Below are positions 49,259 to 57,224 of a stretch of DNA of 64,000 nt, in pieces. The notes beneath the pieces were generated by a model. The model did not search any database. It saw nothing but the letters and a program-made list of their open reading frames with translations, and was not told the origin of the DNA. This DNA is from Clostridiales bacterium UBA1728. GTDB lineage: Bacteria; Bacillota; Clostridia; Oscillospirales; Oscillospiraceae. Position 1 is the stretch's first letter; each line of letters starts with the position of its first letter. The stretch spans positions 1 to 64,000 of the forward strand of contig DCIK01000013.1 in the NCBI GenBank assembly GCA_002315975.1, written 5' to 3'. Position numbers and translations under genes: made by a program.

Positions 49259-49440
49259 AGAATACTCCCGGCTCCCCTGTTCCCGTAGGGAATGGGGGAG
49301 CTGTCGCGAAGCGACTGAGGGGGTAAGTCTGTCGATTTCCCCCTCTCTCTCCGGTGTGCGCAGGAGAGGTCGGCCTGATGAAGCCGGGAACCGCCCCCAT
49401 CGGCTTTGCCGACAGGGGCAGCAAGGGGATTGCACATAAC
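49259..49440 (+). repeat. GGCTCCC hairpin repeat, copy 4 (long composite)
   Basis: AGAATACTCCCGGCTCCCC, an inner GTTCCC-gta-GGGAAT stem, GGGGAGC, then GTCGC-gaa-GCGAC and TGAGGGGG. Next come the CCCCCTCTC/GAGAGG pairing and GGCTTTGCC-type stems. It is closely parallel to the copy at 53798 and is followed by a homologous terminator. Confidence 0.75.
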
Positions 49441-49443
49441 AAT

Positions 49444-49509
49444 GGGACTGTGTGAATCAGCGAAAGCACTTATTTGTGCAATATCCGATTCATACAGTCC
49501 CGTTTTTTT
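49444..49509 (+). terminator. Branched terminator, type shared with 53918-53983 (copy 1)
   Basis: GGGACTGT (49444-49451) pairs with ACAGTCCC (49494-49501), followed by seven T. The interior TCAGCGAAAGCAC-ttatt-TGTGCAA forms a second stem, and its primary sequence is conserved in the element at 53918. Confidence 0.8.
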
Positions 49510-50785
49510 ACATATAAGCCAGTTTCCTGCAGGCATTTCCCAGCTCGTTGAGGGTGGAGCAGGGGAGCATGGGCACCAGCTCCTTCATCATCATGATGCT
49601 GCGGACATACTGCCATTTGCGCTCGGGAATGGGATTGAGCCAGAATACCTTCCCGGCGGAGCGCAGGGTGCGCTGCAGTTCGCTGGCGCAAAGCTCCAGA
49701 TCCACGGTCTTGGCATCGGAGACCACCAGCAGCATGGTAGAAGGGGAGAACACCGGGGGGACGCGGTCGTTGAGCTCCTTCAGGGCCCGACCCATGGCGG
49801 TGCCCCGGCCATAGAGCCCGGACTGGCGCACATAGTCCCGGAACATATCCATGTTCTGCAGCCGGAAGGGGTCGGCCTCCACCAGACCCTCGGAAAAGAG
49901 GAAAATGCGGCTGCTCTCGCTGGTCTCGTCCAGAGAGCGGATAAAGCGCAGCACAAACTCGGAAAACTGCACCATGGATGCAGACACATCGCAGAGGATT
50001 ACCAGCTGCTTTTTGCGGCTGCGTTTCTTTTTATAGGACAGGCGGTAGAGGGTGCCGCCGGTCTCCAGACCCTTGCGGATGGTGCGGCGCAGATCCAGCT
50101 TGCTGTCGCGCCCGGCCTTTTTCCGCTTCTGGGTCAGCTCGCCGTTAATCTGCCGGGTGATGTCGTGGATATAGCTGACGGCCTTGGGAATCTCGGTGTC
50201 GGAAAATTTGCTGATGTCCCGCAGCATCAGACCCAGCTCCGGGTCGGTGGGGGCAGCACCTAAGGCGGCATCCTCCATCATCAGCTGCTGCTCCAGAATG
50301 GAGCGGGCGAAAACCGAGTGGATGAAGTTCTGATAGAGCTCCGGGTTCCGGGACTCGGGGCCGATGAAGCGATCCTTCAGCTGCCGCAGCCGCTCCTTCT
50401 CGTCTTCGGGCAGGGCGGCATAGGCATCCTTCTGGGCCTCGTTGTATAAAAGAGAACTGGAGTGCTGGTCTAAGTCCTGCTCCGCCTGCTGCCTTGCGGC
50501 AGCCTGCCGGGCCTCCTGCTCGCTGTGCTTTTTGTCAATCGCCCGGATGGCGTCCTCGGAGATGAAAAAGCCGTTGAATACCCGGTTGAACTTGTCCTGC
50601 TCCTCCCGGGATTTGGCATAAACGGTGCTCATGGCGGCGCGGACGATCTCCCGATCCTCAAAGCCTACCTCCAGCAGAATGCGCAGAGCGTCGGCGGTCT
50701 CGTTGGGGGACACATTTAAGCCCTCCTGCCGCAGCAGCCTCCCGAAGAGGGAAAGCTTTTCCAGATAGACCTCGGTATCAAGCAT
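49508..50785 (-). CDS. VWA-domain protein partnered with a MoxR ATPase (CoxE-like)
   Basis: The N-terminal half is helical and charged (FGRLLRQEGLNVSPNETADALRIL). The C-terminal von Willebrand A domain has the MIDAS motif DVSASM in QLVILCDVSASMVQFSEFVLRF, the conserved Thr/Gly region GRGTAMGRALKEL and the DAKT loop. MoxR AAA+/VWA pairs act as metal-insertion or complex-assembly chaperones. The ATG at 50785 lies inside the 3' end of the ATPase gene (ATGCTTGA overlap), so translation is coupled. Frames extending to 50908 would read through the ATPase's His tail and are rejected. Confidence 0.85.
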   Translation of the reverse strand: MLDTEVYLEKLSLFGRLLRQEGLNVSPNETADALRILLEVGFEDREIVRAAMSTVYAKSREEQDKFNRVFNGFFISEDAIRAIDKKHSEQEARQAAARQQAEQDLDQHSSSLLYNEAQKDAYAALPEDEKERLRQLKDRFIGPESRNPELYQNFIHSVFARSILEQQLMMEDAALGAAPTDPELGLMLRDISKFSDTEIPKAVSYIHDITRQINGELTQKRKKAGRDSKLDLRRTIRKGLETGGTLYRLSYKKKRSRKKQLVILCDVSASMVQFSEFVLRFIRSLDETSESSRIFLFSEGLVEADPFRLQNMDMFRDYVRQSGLYGRGTAMGRALKELNDRVPPVFSPSTMLLVVSDAKTVDLELCASELQRTLRSAGKVFWLNPIPERKWQYVRSIMMMKELVPMLPCSTLNELGNACRKLAYM

Positions 50786-51716
50786 GGTGGTGATGGTGGT
50801 GTCCGCAGTGCCCGTCGCACTCTTCCTCGCCCTCGTGACCGCAGTCGCATTCCTCGGCGGTGAGCTCACCGCTCTCCAGCATATCCTCCATGGTGAGAAT
50901 GTCCTCATTGTTTTTCAGCACAAAGCCCACGGTGCTGCGGATGATCTCCGGAGTCAGCTCCCGAACGCCCAGAGCGTCCAGAGCAGCGGTCCAGTCCAGC
51001 GCCTCGGCAATGGAGGGCTTTTTCAGAATGGCCTCGCTGTTTCGGAGATTGCGCACGGCGGTGGCCACAGCCACGCAGAGGGCATCGTCCACATGGGGCA
51101 GCTTGGCGCGGAGAATGGCCAGCTCCTTGTCCAGACTGGGATAATCAATATAAAGGTAGGCGCAGCGGCGGCGGAGAGCATCGGAGATGGGGCGGGCCTT
51201 GTTGGATGTCAGCACCACAAAGGGGATACTCTTTGCCCTGATGGTTCCCACCTCAGGGACAGTCACCTGCATATCGCTCAAAAGCTCCAGCAGAAAGGCC
51301 TCAAACTCCTCGTCGCTCTTGTCAATCTCGTCGATGAGCAGCACCACGCTCTTTTCGCTGCGAATGGACTTCAGCAGAGGGCGTTCCAGCATATACTCGT
51401 CGCTGAAGAGGGAGCGGGTCAGCTCGTCCCTGTCCTCGCTGCCCATGTGCACCTGAATGCTCAGCAGCTGCTTCTGGTAGTTCCACTCGTAAAGAGTCTT
51501 GCTCTCGTCCAGCCCCTCGTAGCACTGCAGACGCACCAGCTCCCGATCCAGCGCCGAGGCCATGACCTTGGCAATCTCCGTCTTGCCCACGCCCGCAGCA
51601 CCCTCGATGAGCAGGGGACGGCCCAGCGTCAGCGCCACATAGAGAACGGTGGCAAGAGTATCGTCGTAAATATAGTGCGCCTCGTCCATTTTTTGGCGCA
51701 GAGTCGTCAGATCCAT
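50778..51716 (-). CDS. MoxR-family AAA+ ATPase with natural hexahistidine tail
   Basis: Walker A is GAAGVGKTEIAK, Walker B is VVLLIDEIDKSDEEFE, and sensor regions include VLTSNKARPISDALRRRCAYLYIDYP, typical of the MoxR/CoxD group. Such ATPases work with an adjacent VWA protein to mature or remodel protein complexes. The last 25 residues are rich in Cys, Glu and His (ECDCGHEGEEECDGHCG then six His and Ala), a likely metal-binding tail. The ATG at 51716 follows GGAGG; the longer frame to 51812 crosses the promoter. Confidence 0.88.
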   Translation of the reverse strand: MDLTTLRQKMDEAHYIYDDTLATVLYVALTLGRPLLIEGAAGVGKTEIAKVMASALDRELVRLQCYEGLDESKTLYEWNYQKQLLSIQVHMGSEDRDELTRSLFSDEYMLERPLLKSIRSEKSVVLLIDEIDKSDEEFEAFLLELLSDMQVTVPEVGTIRAKSIPFVVLTSNKARPISDALRRRCAYLYIDYPSLDKELAILRAKLPHVDDALCVAVATAVRNLRNSEAILKKPSIAEALDWTAALDALGVRELTPEIIRSTVGFVLKNNEDILTMEDMLESGELTAEECDCGHEGEEECDGHCGHHHHHHA

Positions 51717-51744
51717 AGGATAAACCTCCGATTGATTTTTCTCT

Positions 51745-51772
51745 ATTATACCACATTCCGTGAAAACTTCAA
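51745..51772 (-). promoter_or_regulatory. Promoter of the MoxR/VWA operon
   Basis: Minus-strand TTGAAG (51767-51772), 16-base spacer, TATAAT (51745-51750), about 28 bases before the ATG. Confidence 0.6.
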
Positions 51773-51820
51773 CAGGAATTACTCTCAATCTCAGACTCTT
51801 TTGGTAGACCATAAATATTT

Positions 51821-51907
51821 ATTATGTAAACCGATGTCGGAAACAGAAAATATAAGAGTGAAAACAAAAAATCTTCGGGAATACAATGCTTGTATGGTTT
51901 ACATAAT
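51821..51907. repeat. Distant 12-base inverted repeat in an AT-rich gap
   Basis: ATTATGTAAACC (51821-51832) and its exact complement GGTTTACATAAT (51896-51907) flank 63 AT-rich bases. The whole 51773-51970 stretch is much more AT-rich than its surroundings and shows no convincing gene. Confidence 0.55.
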
Positions 51908-51974
51908 TCTATTGTCATAATATATACGAAAATAAAACACAAGCAACAAAAAAGTATAGCGGTCTGTAAGAATT

Positions 51975-52029
51975 GGAACGCAATAGGAACGCAAAAGTGT
52001 CAGAATGGGAACGAAGCAGAGAGTATACT
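51975..52029 (+). promoter_or_regulatory. CHAP gene promoter with phased GGAACG direct repeats
   Basis: GGAACG occurs at 51975, 51986 and 52008, spaced 11 and 22 bases, i.e. on one face of the helix. A TATACT -10 (52024-52029) follows 10 bases after the last repeat. The -35 position holds no consensus, suggesting activator dependence. This geometry is typical of SARP-type activators, and the same repeat recurs before the SARP-like gene at 54058. Confidence 0.7.
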
Positions 52030-52093
52030 ATGGTCACGATTCTCAATGTCGAGTTCTATACGCTTCTTTTCGTAAACCCAAGGAGGGATACTG

Positions 52094-53770
52094 ATGCGAT
52101 TGAAGAATGAACATAAAAAGCACAGCACGATCCTTCGCCGAGGTCTTGCCGTGATCCTGACGGCGGCGGCTCTGTTCGGTGCGGGTCAGGGCGGTCTGCT
52201 GACGGCTCAGGCGGCCGAGAGCTTCGGCGGCTCCAGCAGCTCTGTAAAGCGGCCTCAGACCTACTGCGGTCTCTCTGAGCATACCCATTCCGCCAAGTGC
52301 TATTCCTACGAGTCTGTCCTCGCCTGCGGACAGGAGGAGTGCGAGGCTCACCAGCACAGCGCATCCTGCTACACCCACCGCATGAAGCTGGGCTGCGGTC
52401 TGGCGGAGAGCGACGGTCACAGCCATACCGATGCCTGCTATACCGATACGCAGGTTCTCTGCTGCGAGCTCCCCGAGGACGAGAACCACAGCCACGGGCC
52501 CGATTGCTACCGCACAGAGCACCTTCTCAGCTGCACCATCCCCGAGCAGCCGGCCCACCACCACACGGCGGCCTGCTATGTGGAGGATGTGAGCTATATC
52601 TGCGGCCACGAAAACGACCCCTCTCATGTGCATACCGATGCCTGCCTCTCTCCCGACAGCCTCATTCTCTCCTGCGGCAAGACCGAGGGAGAGGGTCACA
52701 CCCACAGCAATGCCTGCTATAAGCAGGAGAAGGTCCTGAGCTGCACCGCCCAGGAGCACAAGCACTCCTCCGCCTGCTACTCCAGCGCCGCACCCATCGT
52801 GGAAACCGAGGATGACTGGCGGCTGAGCGTTGCCTCCGCCAAGCTCAACGGAGACTGGAACCACGATATTCTCGAAATTGCCAAAACCCAGCTGGGCTAT
52901 ACCCCCGACGGCACCAATGTCAGCGTGGGCGCTGACGGCTCCGTCCGCTACTATACCCGCTACGGCGACTGGTATGCCGACGATCCCGCTCTCATCTATG
53001 AGGACTGGTGTCTCATGTTTGTGAGCTTCTGCATCCACTACGCGGGCATCGACGGTCTGCCCTACGGCTGCGGCTGCCGCGACTGGATGAATCAGGTAGA
53101 TTCCTCCCTCTACCACCCCTATGGCGACGGTTATACCCCCAAGCCCGGCGATATTATTCTCTTTACCTATGGCCGCAAGTCCTTCCGGGAGGAGAATGAG
53201 CAGCGCGCTGCTCTGAATATGGCGGCACTGCCCGCGTCCTCTATGTATCTCTCCGCTGACCATGTGGGCATTGTGGTGAGCATGAACAGCAAGGCTTTCC
53301 GCACCATTGAGGGCAATAACGGCCCCGTGGGTTACCACAGCTACAGCTTCGGCACGGAGGATGCACCCGGTGCCGAGGAGCTGATTCTGGGCTATGTGTC
53401 CATTCCCTCCAATCCCCATATGCGCTCCGTCACCGACTATACCGGTCACTGCACGGTGACCGCCGACTTCTCCACCTTCATCATGCCTCATCTCCGTGAG
53501 CCCACCTATCAGGAATATCAGCGCTGGCAGGCCGATAACGATCCTGCGGATCTGCTTCTCGGCTGGGGTGTCTGCTTCGTGGACGGCGTAGACCCCTATA
53601 CACCCAGCGGTGTGCTGCAATACTCCTTCCGCTTCGATACCCTGCCCGCTGCCGTAAAGGTCACCTATCTGGGCGAAAACGGACTGGAGGGGATTCCCTG
53701 CACCGTTCAGGGCAACACGGTTCTCTTCTCCACTGCTCGCGTGGGAACGTTTATATTCTCAAAAGCCTGA
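52094..53770 (+). CDS. Secreted CHAP-domain protein with eight Cys/His repeats
   Basis: A signal peptide of about 40 residues (cut near AQA/AES) precedes eight tandem units of pattern C-x(3-8)-H-x-H-x(3)-C-Y (for example CGLAESDGHSHTDACY), residues about 58-232. A cysteine-peptidase-like CHAP/NlpC domain follows with Cys in YEDWCLMFVSFCIHYAGI, PKPGDIILFTYG and the His in SADHVGIVVSM. The C-terminus has a short beta domain. CHAP enzymes cleave peptidoglycan peptide or amide bonds. The repeats could bind metal or form disulfides. RBS AGGAGGG. The promoter carries repeats shared with the downstream regulator gene. Confidence 0.85.
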   Translation: MRLKNEHKKHSTILRRGLAVILTAAALFGAGQGGLLTAQAAESFGGSSSSVKRPQTYCGLSEHTHSAKCYSYESVLACGQEECEAHQHSASCYTHRMKLGCGLAESDGHSHTDACYTDTQVLCCELPEDENHSHGPDCYRTEHLLSCTIPEQPAHHHTAACYVEDVSYICGHENDPSHVHTDACLSPDSLILSCGKTEGEGHTHSNACYKQEKVLSCTAQEHKHSSACYSSAAPIVETEDDWRLSVASAKLNGDWNHDILEIAKTQLGYTPDGTNVSVGADGSVRYYTRYGDWYADDPALIYEDWCLMFVSFCIHYAGIDGLPYGCGCRDWMNQVDSSLYHPYGDGYTPKPGDIILFTYGRKSFREENEQRAALNMAALPASSMYLSADHVGIVVSMNSKAFRTIEGNNGPVGYHSYSFGTEDAPGAEELILGYVSIPSNPHMRSVTDYTGHCTVTADFSTFIMPHLREPTYQEYQRWQADNDPADLLLGWGVCFVDGVDPYTPSGVLQYSFRFDTLPAAVKVTYLGENGLEGIPCTVQGNTVLFSTARVGTFIFSKA

Positions 53771-53797
53771 ATAATGGCAAACAACATACAAAGAAAC

Positions 53798-53910
53798 TGA
53801 ATACTCTCGGCTCCCCTGTTGCGAAGCAATGGGGGAGCTGTCGCGAAGCGACTGAGGGGGCGAGCCTACGATTCCCCTCTCCCCGGCGTGCGCAGAAGGT
53901 GAATTGCGTG
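53798..53910 (+). repeat. GGCTCCC hairpin repeat, copy 5 (composite)
   Basis: TGAATACTCTCGGCTCCCC, inner TTGC-gaa-GCAA stem, GGGGGAGC, GTCGC-gaa-GCGAC, TGAGGGGGCGAG, then ATTCCCCTCTCCCC and GGCGTGCGCAG. It has the same order as the copy at 49259 but lacks one internal segment. Confidence 0.75.
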
Positions 53911-53917
53911 CAATAAA

Positions 53918-53983
53918 GAGGGCTGTGTGGTTCAGCGAAAGCATTCATTGGTGCTAATCGCTGCTTACAGCCCTCATTTTTTA
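53918..53983 (+). terminator. Branched terminator, type shared with 49444-49509 (copy 2)
   Basis: GAGGGCTGT (53918-53926) pairs with ACAGCCCTC (53967-53975), followed by ATTTTTTAATTT. The interior TCAGCGAAAGCATTCATTGG is nearly the same as in the first copy. It terminates the CHAP gene transcript. Confidence 0.8.
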
Positions 53984-53990
53984 ATTTCAT

Positions 53991-54033
53991 GGAACGCAAA
54001 AGGCTTGCATCGGAACGCTTTTGGGATTATAAT
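53991..54033 (+). promoter_or_regulatory. Promoter of the SARP-like regulator with GGAACGC direct repeats
   Basis: TTGCAT (54005-54010), 17-base spacer, TATAAT (54028-54033). GGAACGC lies at 53991-53997 and 54012-54018, 21 bases apart, the second ending 9 bases before the -10. The same heptamer is found before the CHAP gene, implying autoregulation. Confidence 0.7.
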
Positions 54034-54057
54034 CGGAGCTATCAGGCACAAAAGGGG

Positions 54058-54831
54058 ATGAGTACCACGGAAAAGAGAGACATAATCACCACATGGCTTC
54101 GATTTCGTCGCGGAGAAGACACACTTCCCCTGACGGAGCACTGCTCCAATCTGGGAACGCTCCTGGGACTGGAGCAGGAAAATCCCTCAGCGTTCCGGGA
54201 GCTCCTGCGGCTGATCCCCTGGAATGAGCACGATGCGCTCTTCTCCGCGCTGGATGGGCTGGAGCCGGGAGGCAGGCCCTGCAGAGTGAGCTTGAGCTTT
54301 CTGCGCTCGGATATGTCCACACTGCGCCTCCGTGGACTCATCCGGCTGGAGGCGGACGGGGTATATACGGCGCTTTTAGAGGAGTGGACGAGCCCGGAGA
54401 AGAAGACGGAGTGCCGCGTCCGGATTCGCACCTTCGGCTTTTTTGACATTTTCATCGATGGGAAGGCGCTGGCCTTCAACCATGCCAAGTCCAAGGAGCT
54501 GCTGGCGCTGCTGGTGGATCGACAGGGGGGCTTCGTGACCTCTGCGGAGGCCGTCAGCTACCTGTGGGAGGATGAGAGCGCCGACCGCCTGACCCTCAGC
54601 CGCTACAGAAAGGTGGCCATGCGCCTGAAGGATACGCTGGAACAGTACGGCATCGGTGATATCATCGAGAACCGCAACGGCAGCCGCCGTCTGGTGCCGG
54701 AGCGGGTGAGCTGCGATCTCTACGACTATCTGGCCCACCGGAGCGAGAGCGACAGCTTCAAGGGCTACTATATGAGCAACTACTCCTGGGCCGAGCCCAC
54801 GCTGGCCCAACTGCTCAACGAGAAGGAATAA
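54058..54831 (+). CDS. SARP-like transcriptional regulator with winged-helix DNA-binding domain
   Basis: Residues 1-115 look like a degenerate PAS-type sensor. From about 118 there is an OmpR/SARP-type winged helix: RIRTFGFFDIFIDGKALAFNHAKSKELLALLVDRQGGFVTSAEAVSYLWED, then RLTLSRYRKVAMRLKDTLEQYGIGDIIENRNGSRRLV. No receiver aspartate and no BTAD follow, so it is a short, one-component form. The ATG at 54058 is chosen because a promoter lies at 54005-54033, inside the longer frame beginning at 53989; its ribosome binding site (AAAAGGGG) is unusually close. recQ starts 10 bases after the stop. Probable target: its own promoter and the CHAP gene. Confidence 0.7.
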   Translation: MSTTEKRDIITTWLRFRRGEDTLPLTEHCSNLGTLLGLEQENPSAFRELLRLIPWNEHDALFSALDGLEPGGRPCRVSLSFLRSDMSTLRLRGLIRLEADGVYTALLEEWTSPEKKTECRVRIRTFGFFDIFIDGKALAFNHAKSKELLALLVDRQGGFVTSAEAVSYLWEDESADRLTLSRYRKVAMRLKDTLEQYGIGDIIENRNGSRRLVPERVSCDLYDYLAHRSESDSFKGYYMSNYSWAEPTLAQLLNEKE

Positions 54832-54841
54832 GGGGCGGAGC

Positions 54842-56665
54842 ATGGATAAGCTTGAAGTCCTGCGTACATACTTTGGCCACAGCGGCTTTCGCCCCGGCCA
54901 GGAAACGCTGGTGGACAGTCTGCTCTCCGGCAGAGATGTGCTGGGCGTGATGCCCACCGGCGGCGGGAAGAGCATCTGCTATCAGCTTCCGGCACTGCTG
55001 CTGCCGGGACTGACGCTGGTGGTTTCCCCGCTGATCTCGCTGATGAAGGATCAGGTCATGTCTCTGGGCACAGCCGGGATTCCCGCTGCCTATCTCAACA
55101 GCAGCCTGAACGCTGCGCAAATCAGCAGGCTTTATGCGAATCTCAGAGCGGGTGCATATAAAATCCTTTATGTGGCGCCGGAGCGGCTGGTGGAGGAGCG
55201 CTTTGCGGCGCTGAGCCGGGAGCTGGATATTCCTCTTCTGGCCGTGGACGAGGCGCACTGCATCTCCCAATGGGGGCAGGACTTCCGCCCCAGCTATCTG
55301 AAGATCGGCGATTATATTGCCCGCCTGTCCCACCGCCCCACCCTTGCGGCCTTCACTGCCACGGCCACGGCGCAGGTGCGGGAGGATATAGTAACACGGC
55401 TGGGTCTCCGTACGCCCGAAACCGTGGTGACGGGCTTTGACCGACCCAATCTCTATTTTGAAGTCCGCAGTCCCGCCGAGCGCAGAAAAACGCTCTTTGC
55501 GCTTCTGGAGGGAAGAAAAAACAAAAGCGGCATCGTCTACTGCGCCACCCGCAAGGATGTGGAGCGACTGTGCGAGGCAGCCCGGAAAGCGGGATTTCCG
55601 GCCACCCGCTATCATGCGGGGCTTTCCGAGCAGGAGCGCTCTGAGAATCAGGAGGACTTTCTTTACGATCGCAAGCGGATCATGTTTGCCACCAATGCCT
55701 TTGGCATGGGCATAGACAAGTCCAATGTGAGCTATGTGATCCACAATAATATGCCCAAGAGCATCGAGGCTTACTATCAGGAAGCGGGAAGAGCGGGACG
55801 GGACGGAGAAGCTGCCGAGTGCATCCTCCTCTTCAAAAAGTCCGACATTGCCACCGCAAAAATGCTCATTGCCAACAGCGGCCACGAGGAGCTCACAGAG
55901 GAGGAGCGGGCGCAGAACGAAAAGGCGGAGCTTTCGCGGCTGGACAGCATGATCCGCTATGCCACGGCGCCCCTCTGCCTGCGGGGGATGCTGCTGGACT
56001 ATTTCGGCCAGCAGCACGCCGAGCATTGCACAAACTGCAGTAACTGCAAAAGCAGCTTCCGAACCGCGGATATTACCCGGGAGGCGCAGATGATCCTCTC
56101 CTGCGTTCGGCGCATTCAGGACAAAGCGGGCTTTGCCGTGGGCGCGACCCTGCTGGCAGATACCCTGCGGGGCGTCTCCGGCGGGCGGGTGGAGGAGCTG
56201 CGGCTCCACGAGCTGAGCACCTACGGTCTGCTGCGCTCCCTCGGCGCCAGGGAGGTCCGCACGCTGATCGATGAGCTGAGTTTCCAGGGCTACCTGAAAA
56301 CCAATGCCTATCACGCCCTTGAAACGGGCGAGAGCGCAAAGGCAGTGCTCTTTTCCGGCAAACGGGTGGAGATGACGCTGAGAGAGGAACCGAAGCCCCT
56401 GCCGAAGCCGACGAAGCCCCTTGCCGCGCCGGAGAGCGATGCAGTCCTTTTCGAGTGGCTCCGGGGTCTGCGGACACAGATTGCCGGAGAGGAAAAGGTG
56501 CCGCCCTATATCATCTTCAGCAATGCCGCGCTGAGCGATATGGCTGCCAGAAGCCCCCATACCATGGAGGAGCTGCTGGAGGTCAACGGCGTGGGACTGG
56601 TGAAAGCCAAGCGCTACGGTCAGCGCTTTCTGGATAAGATACGGGATTACGAAAAGCTCAAATAA
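54842..56665 (+). CDS. recQ: ATP-dependent DNA helicase RecQ
   Basis: A 3'-5' helicase for recombination and fork repair. It opens FGHSGFRPGQETLVDSLLSGRDVLGVMPTGGGKSICYQLPAL (motifs 0 and I), then VSPLISLMKDQV, the DEAH box AVDEAHCISQWGQDFRPSY, and motif VI QEAGRAGRDGE. The RQC zinc-binding cysteines include HCTNCSNC. A C-terminal HRDC domain is present (FEWLRGLRTQIAGEEKVPPYIIFSNAALSDMA). Length 607 is standard. RBS GGGGCGGAG overlaps the gap after the SARP-like gene, so it is probably in that transcription unit. Confidence 0.96.
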   Translation: MDKLEVLRTYFGHSGFRPGQETLVDSLLSGRDVLGVMPTGGGKSICYQLPALLLPGLTLVVSPLISLMKDQVMSLGTAGIPAAYLNSSLNAAQISRLYANLRAGAYKILYVAPERLVEERFAALSRELDIPLLAVDEAHCISQWGQDFRPSYLKIGDYIARLSHRPTLAAFTATATAQVREDIVTRLGLRTPETVVTGFDRPNLYFEVRSPAERRKTLFALLEGRKNKSGIVYCATRKDVERLCEAARKAGFPATRYHAGLSEQERSENQEDFLYDRKRIMFATNAFGMGIDKSNVSYVIHNNMPKSIEAYYQEAGRAGRDGEAAECILLFKKSDIATAKMLIANSGHEELTEEERAQNEKAELSRLDSMIRYATAPLCLRGMLLDYFGQQHAEHCTNCSNCKSSFRTADITREAQMILSCVRRIQDKAGFAVGATLLADTLRGVSGGRVEELRLHELSTYGLLRSLGAREVRTLIDELSFQGYLKTNAYHALETGESAKAVLFSGKRVEMTLREEPKPLPKPTKPLAAPESDAVLFEWLRGLRTQIAGEEKVPPYIIFSNAALSDMAARSPHTMEELLEVNGVGLVKAKRYGQRFLDKIRDYEKLK

Positions 56666-56725
56666 AACCTTTACAAACCGGGCAGGATGACATACAATGA
56701 GGAAAAACGCCGGGAGGAGAAGCTC

Positions 56726-57109
56726 ATGCAGAATCAGCAGAAGAATAAAGATACAAAAAAACGCCTGGGCGGTCTGGTTTTCTTTGTGTCTATCCTGTCC
56801 GTGAACCTTGTGCGCACCCTGCTGCAAAGCGGGGAGGCGGAGGTGCTCCTGCTCCCGCTGCTGGTGGTTCTGGCGATTGCGGTGCCGGTGGGTATTTTTG
56901 CCATTGCGGCCAAAAAGGGTCTGCTGAAAGCAGGCGGCACCAAAGCGCAGCTCCATTCCCACGACCGCCTGCAGAACGACAACAGCGCGGAGCTCTGCGA
57001 GGATGACGGCTCCACCCACTGGAAAAAGCAGCTGGACGGCTTTCTGGCATCCGGAATCATCGATCGCAGCGAGTACAACACCCTCCTGAAGCGCCACCAT
57101 GAAGACTGA
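56726..57109 (+). CDS. Small membrane protein with SHOCT-like C-terminus
   Basis: Two predicted transmembrane segments (about 16-32 and 41-63; VFFVSILSVNLVRTLL and VLLLPLLVVLAIAVPVGIFAI) are followed by a soluble tail. Its end, WKKQLDGFLASGIIDRSEYNTLLKRHHED, resembles the SHOCT (short C-terminal) oligomerisation motif. The ATG at 56726 has a strong GGGAGGAG site; an in-frame ATG at 56687 does not. No function is known. It follows recQ after 60 bases and may belong to the same operon. Confidence 0.6.
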   Translation: MQNQQKNKDTKKRLGGLVFFVSILSVNLVRTLLQSGEAEVLLLPLLVVLAIAVPVGIFAIAAKKGLLKAGGTKAQLHSHDRLQNDNSAELCEDDGSTHWKKQLDGFLASGIIDRSEYNTLLKRHHED

Positions 57110-57110
57110 A

Positions 57111-57171
57111 TGGGAATTGGGGACGGTTCTCGTTTCCCACTTTGGGAATTGAGAACCGTCCCCAATTCCCA
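57111..57171. repeat. REP-like palindrome with GGGGACGGTTCTC core
   Basis: TGGGAATTGGGGACGG and its complement CCGTCCCCAATTCCCA bracket TTCTC/GAGAA arms. The GGGGAC-GGTTC core resembles the palindromes at 31193 and 45946 (GGGGAC-AGGTTC) with different outer arms. It is located right after a gene stop. Confidence 0.8.
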
Positions 57172-57181
57172 GAAAAAAGGC

Positions 57182-57210
57182 TTGACAAACCTGCGCTTTT
57201 CCCCTATAAT
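57182..57210 (+). promoter_or_regulatory. Promoter of the T-box-controlled transporter operon
   Basis: TTGACA (57182-57187), 17-base spacer, TATAAT (57205-57210): a consensus housekeeping promoter. Confidence 0.85.
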
Positions 57211-57224
57211 GCACTACATTAAAG

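Noticed and set aside
53989..54057. Upstream ATG extension of the SARP-like regulator
   Set aside because: The ATG at 53989 lacks a ribosome binding site, and the added codons cover a TTGCAT/TATAAT promoter and the GGAACGC repeats.
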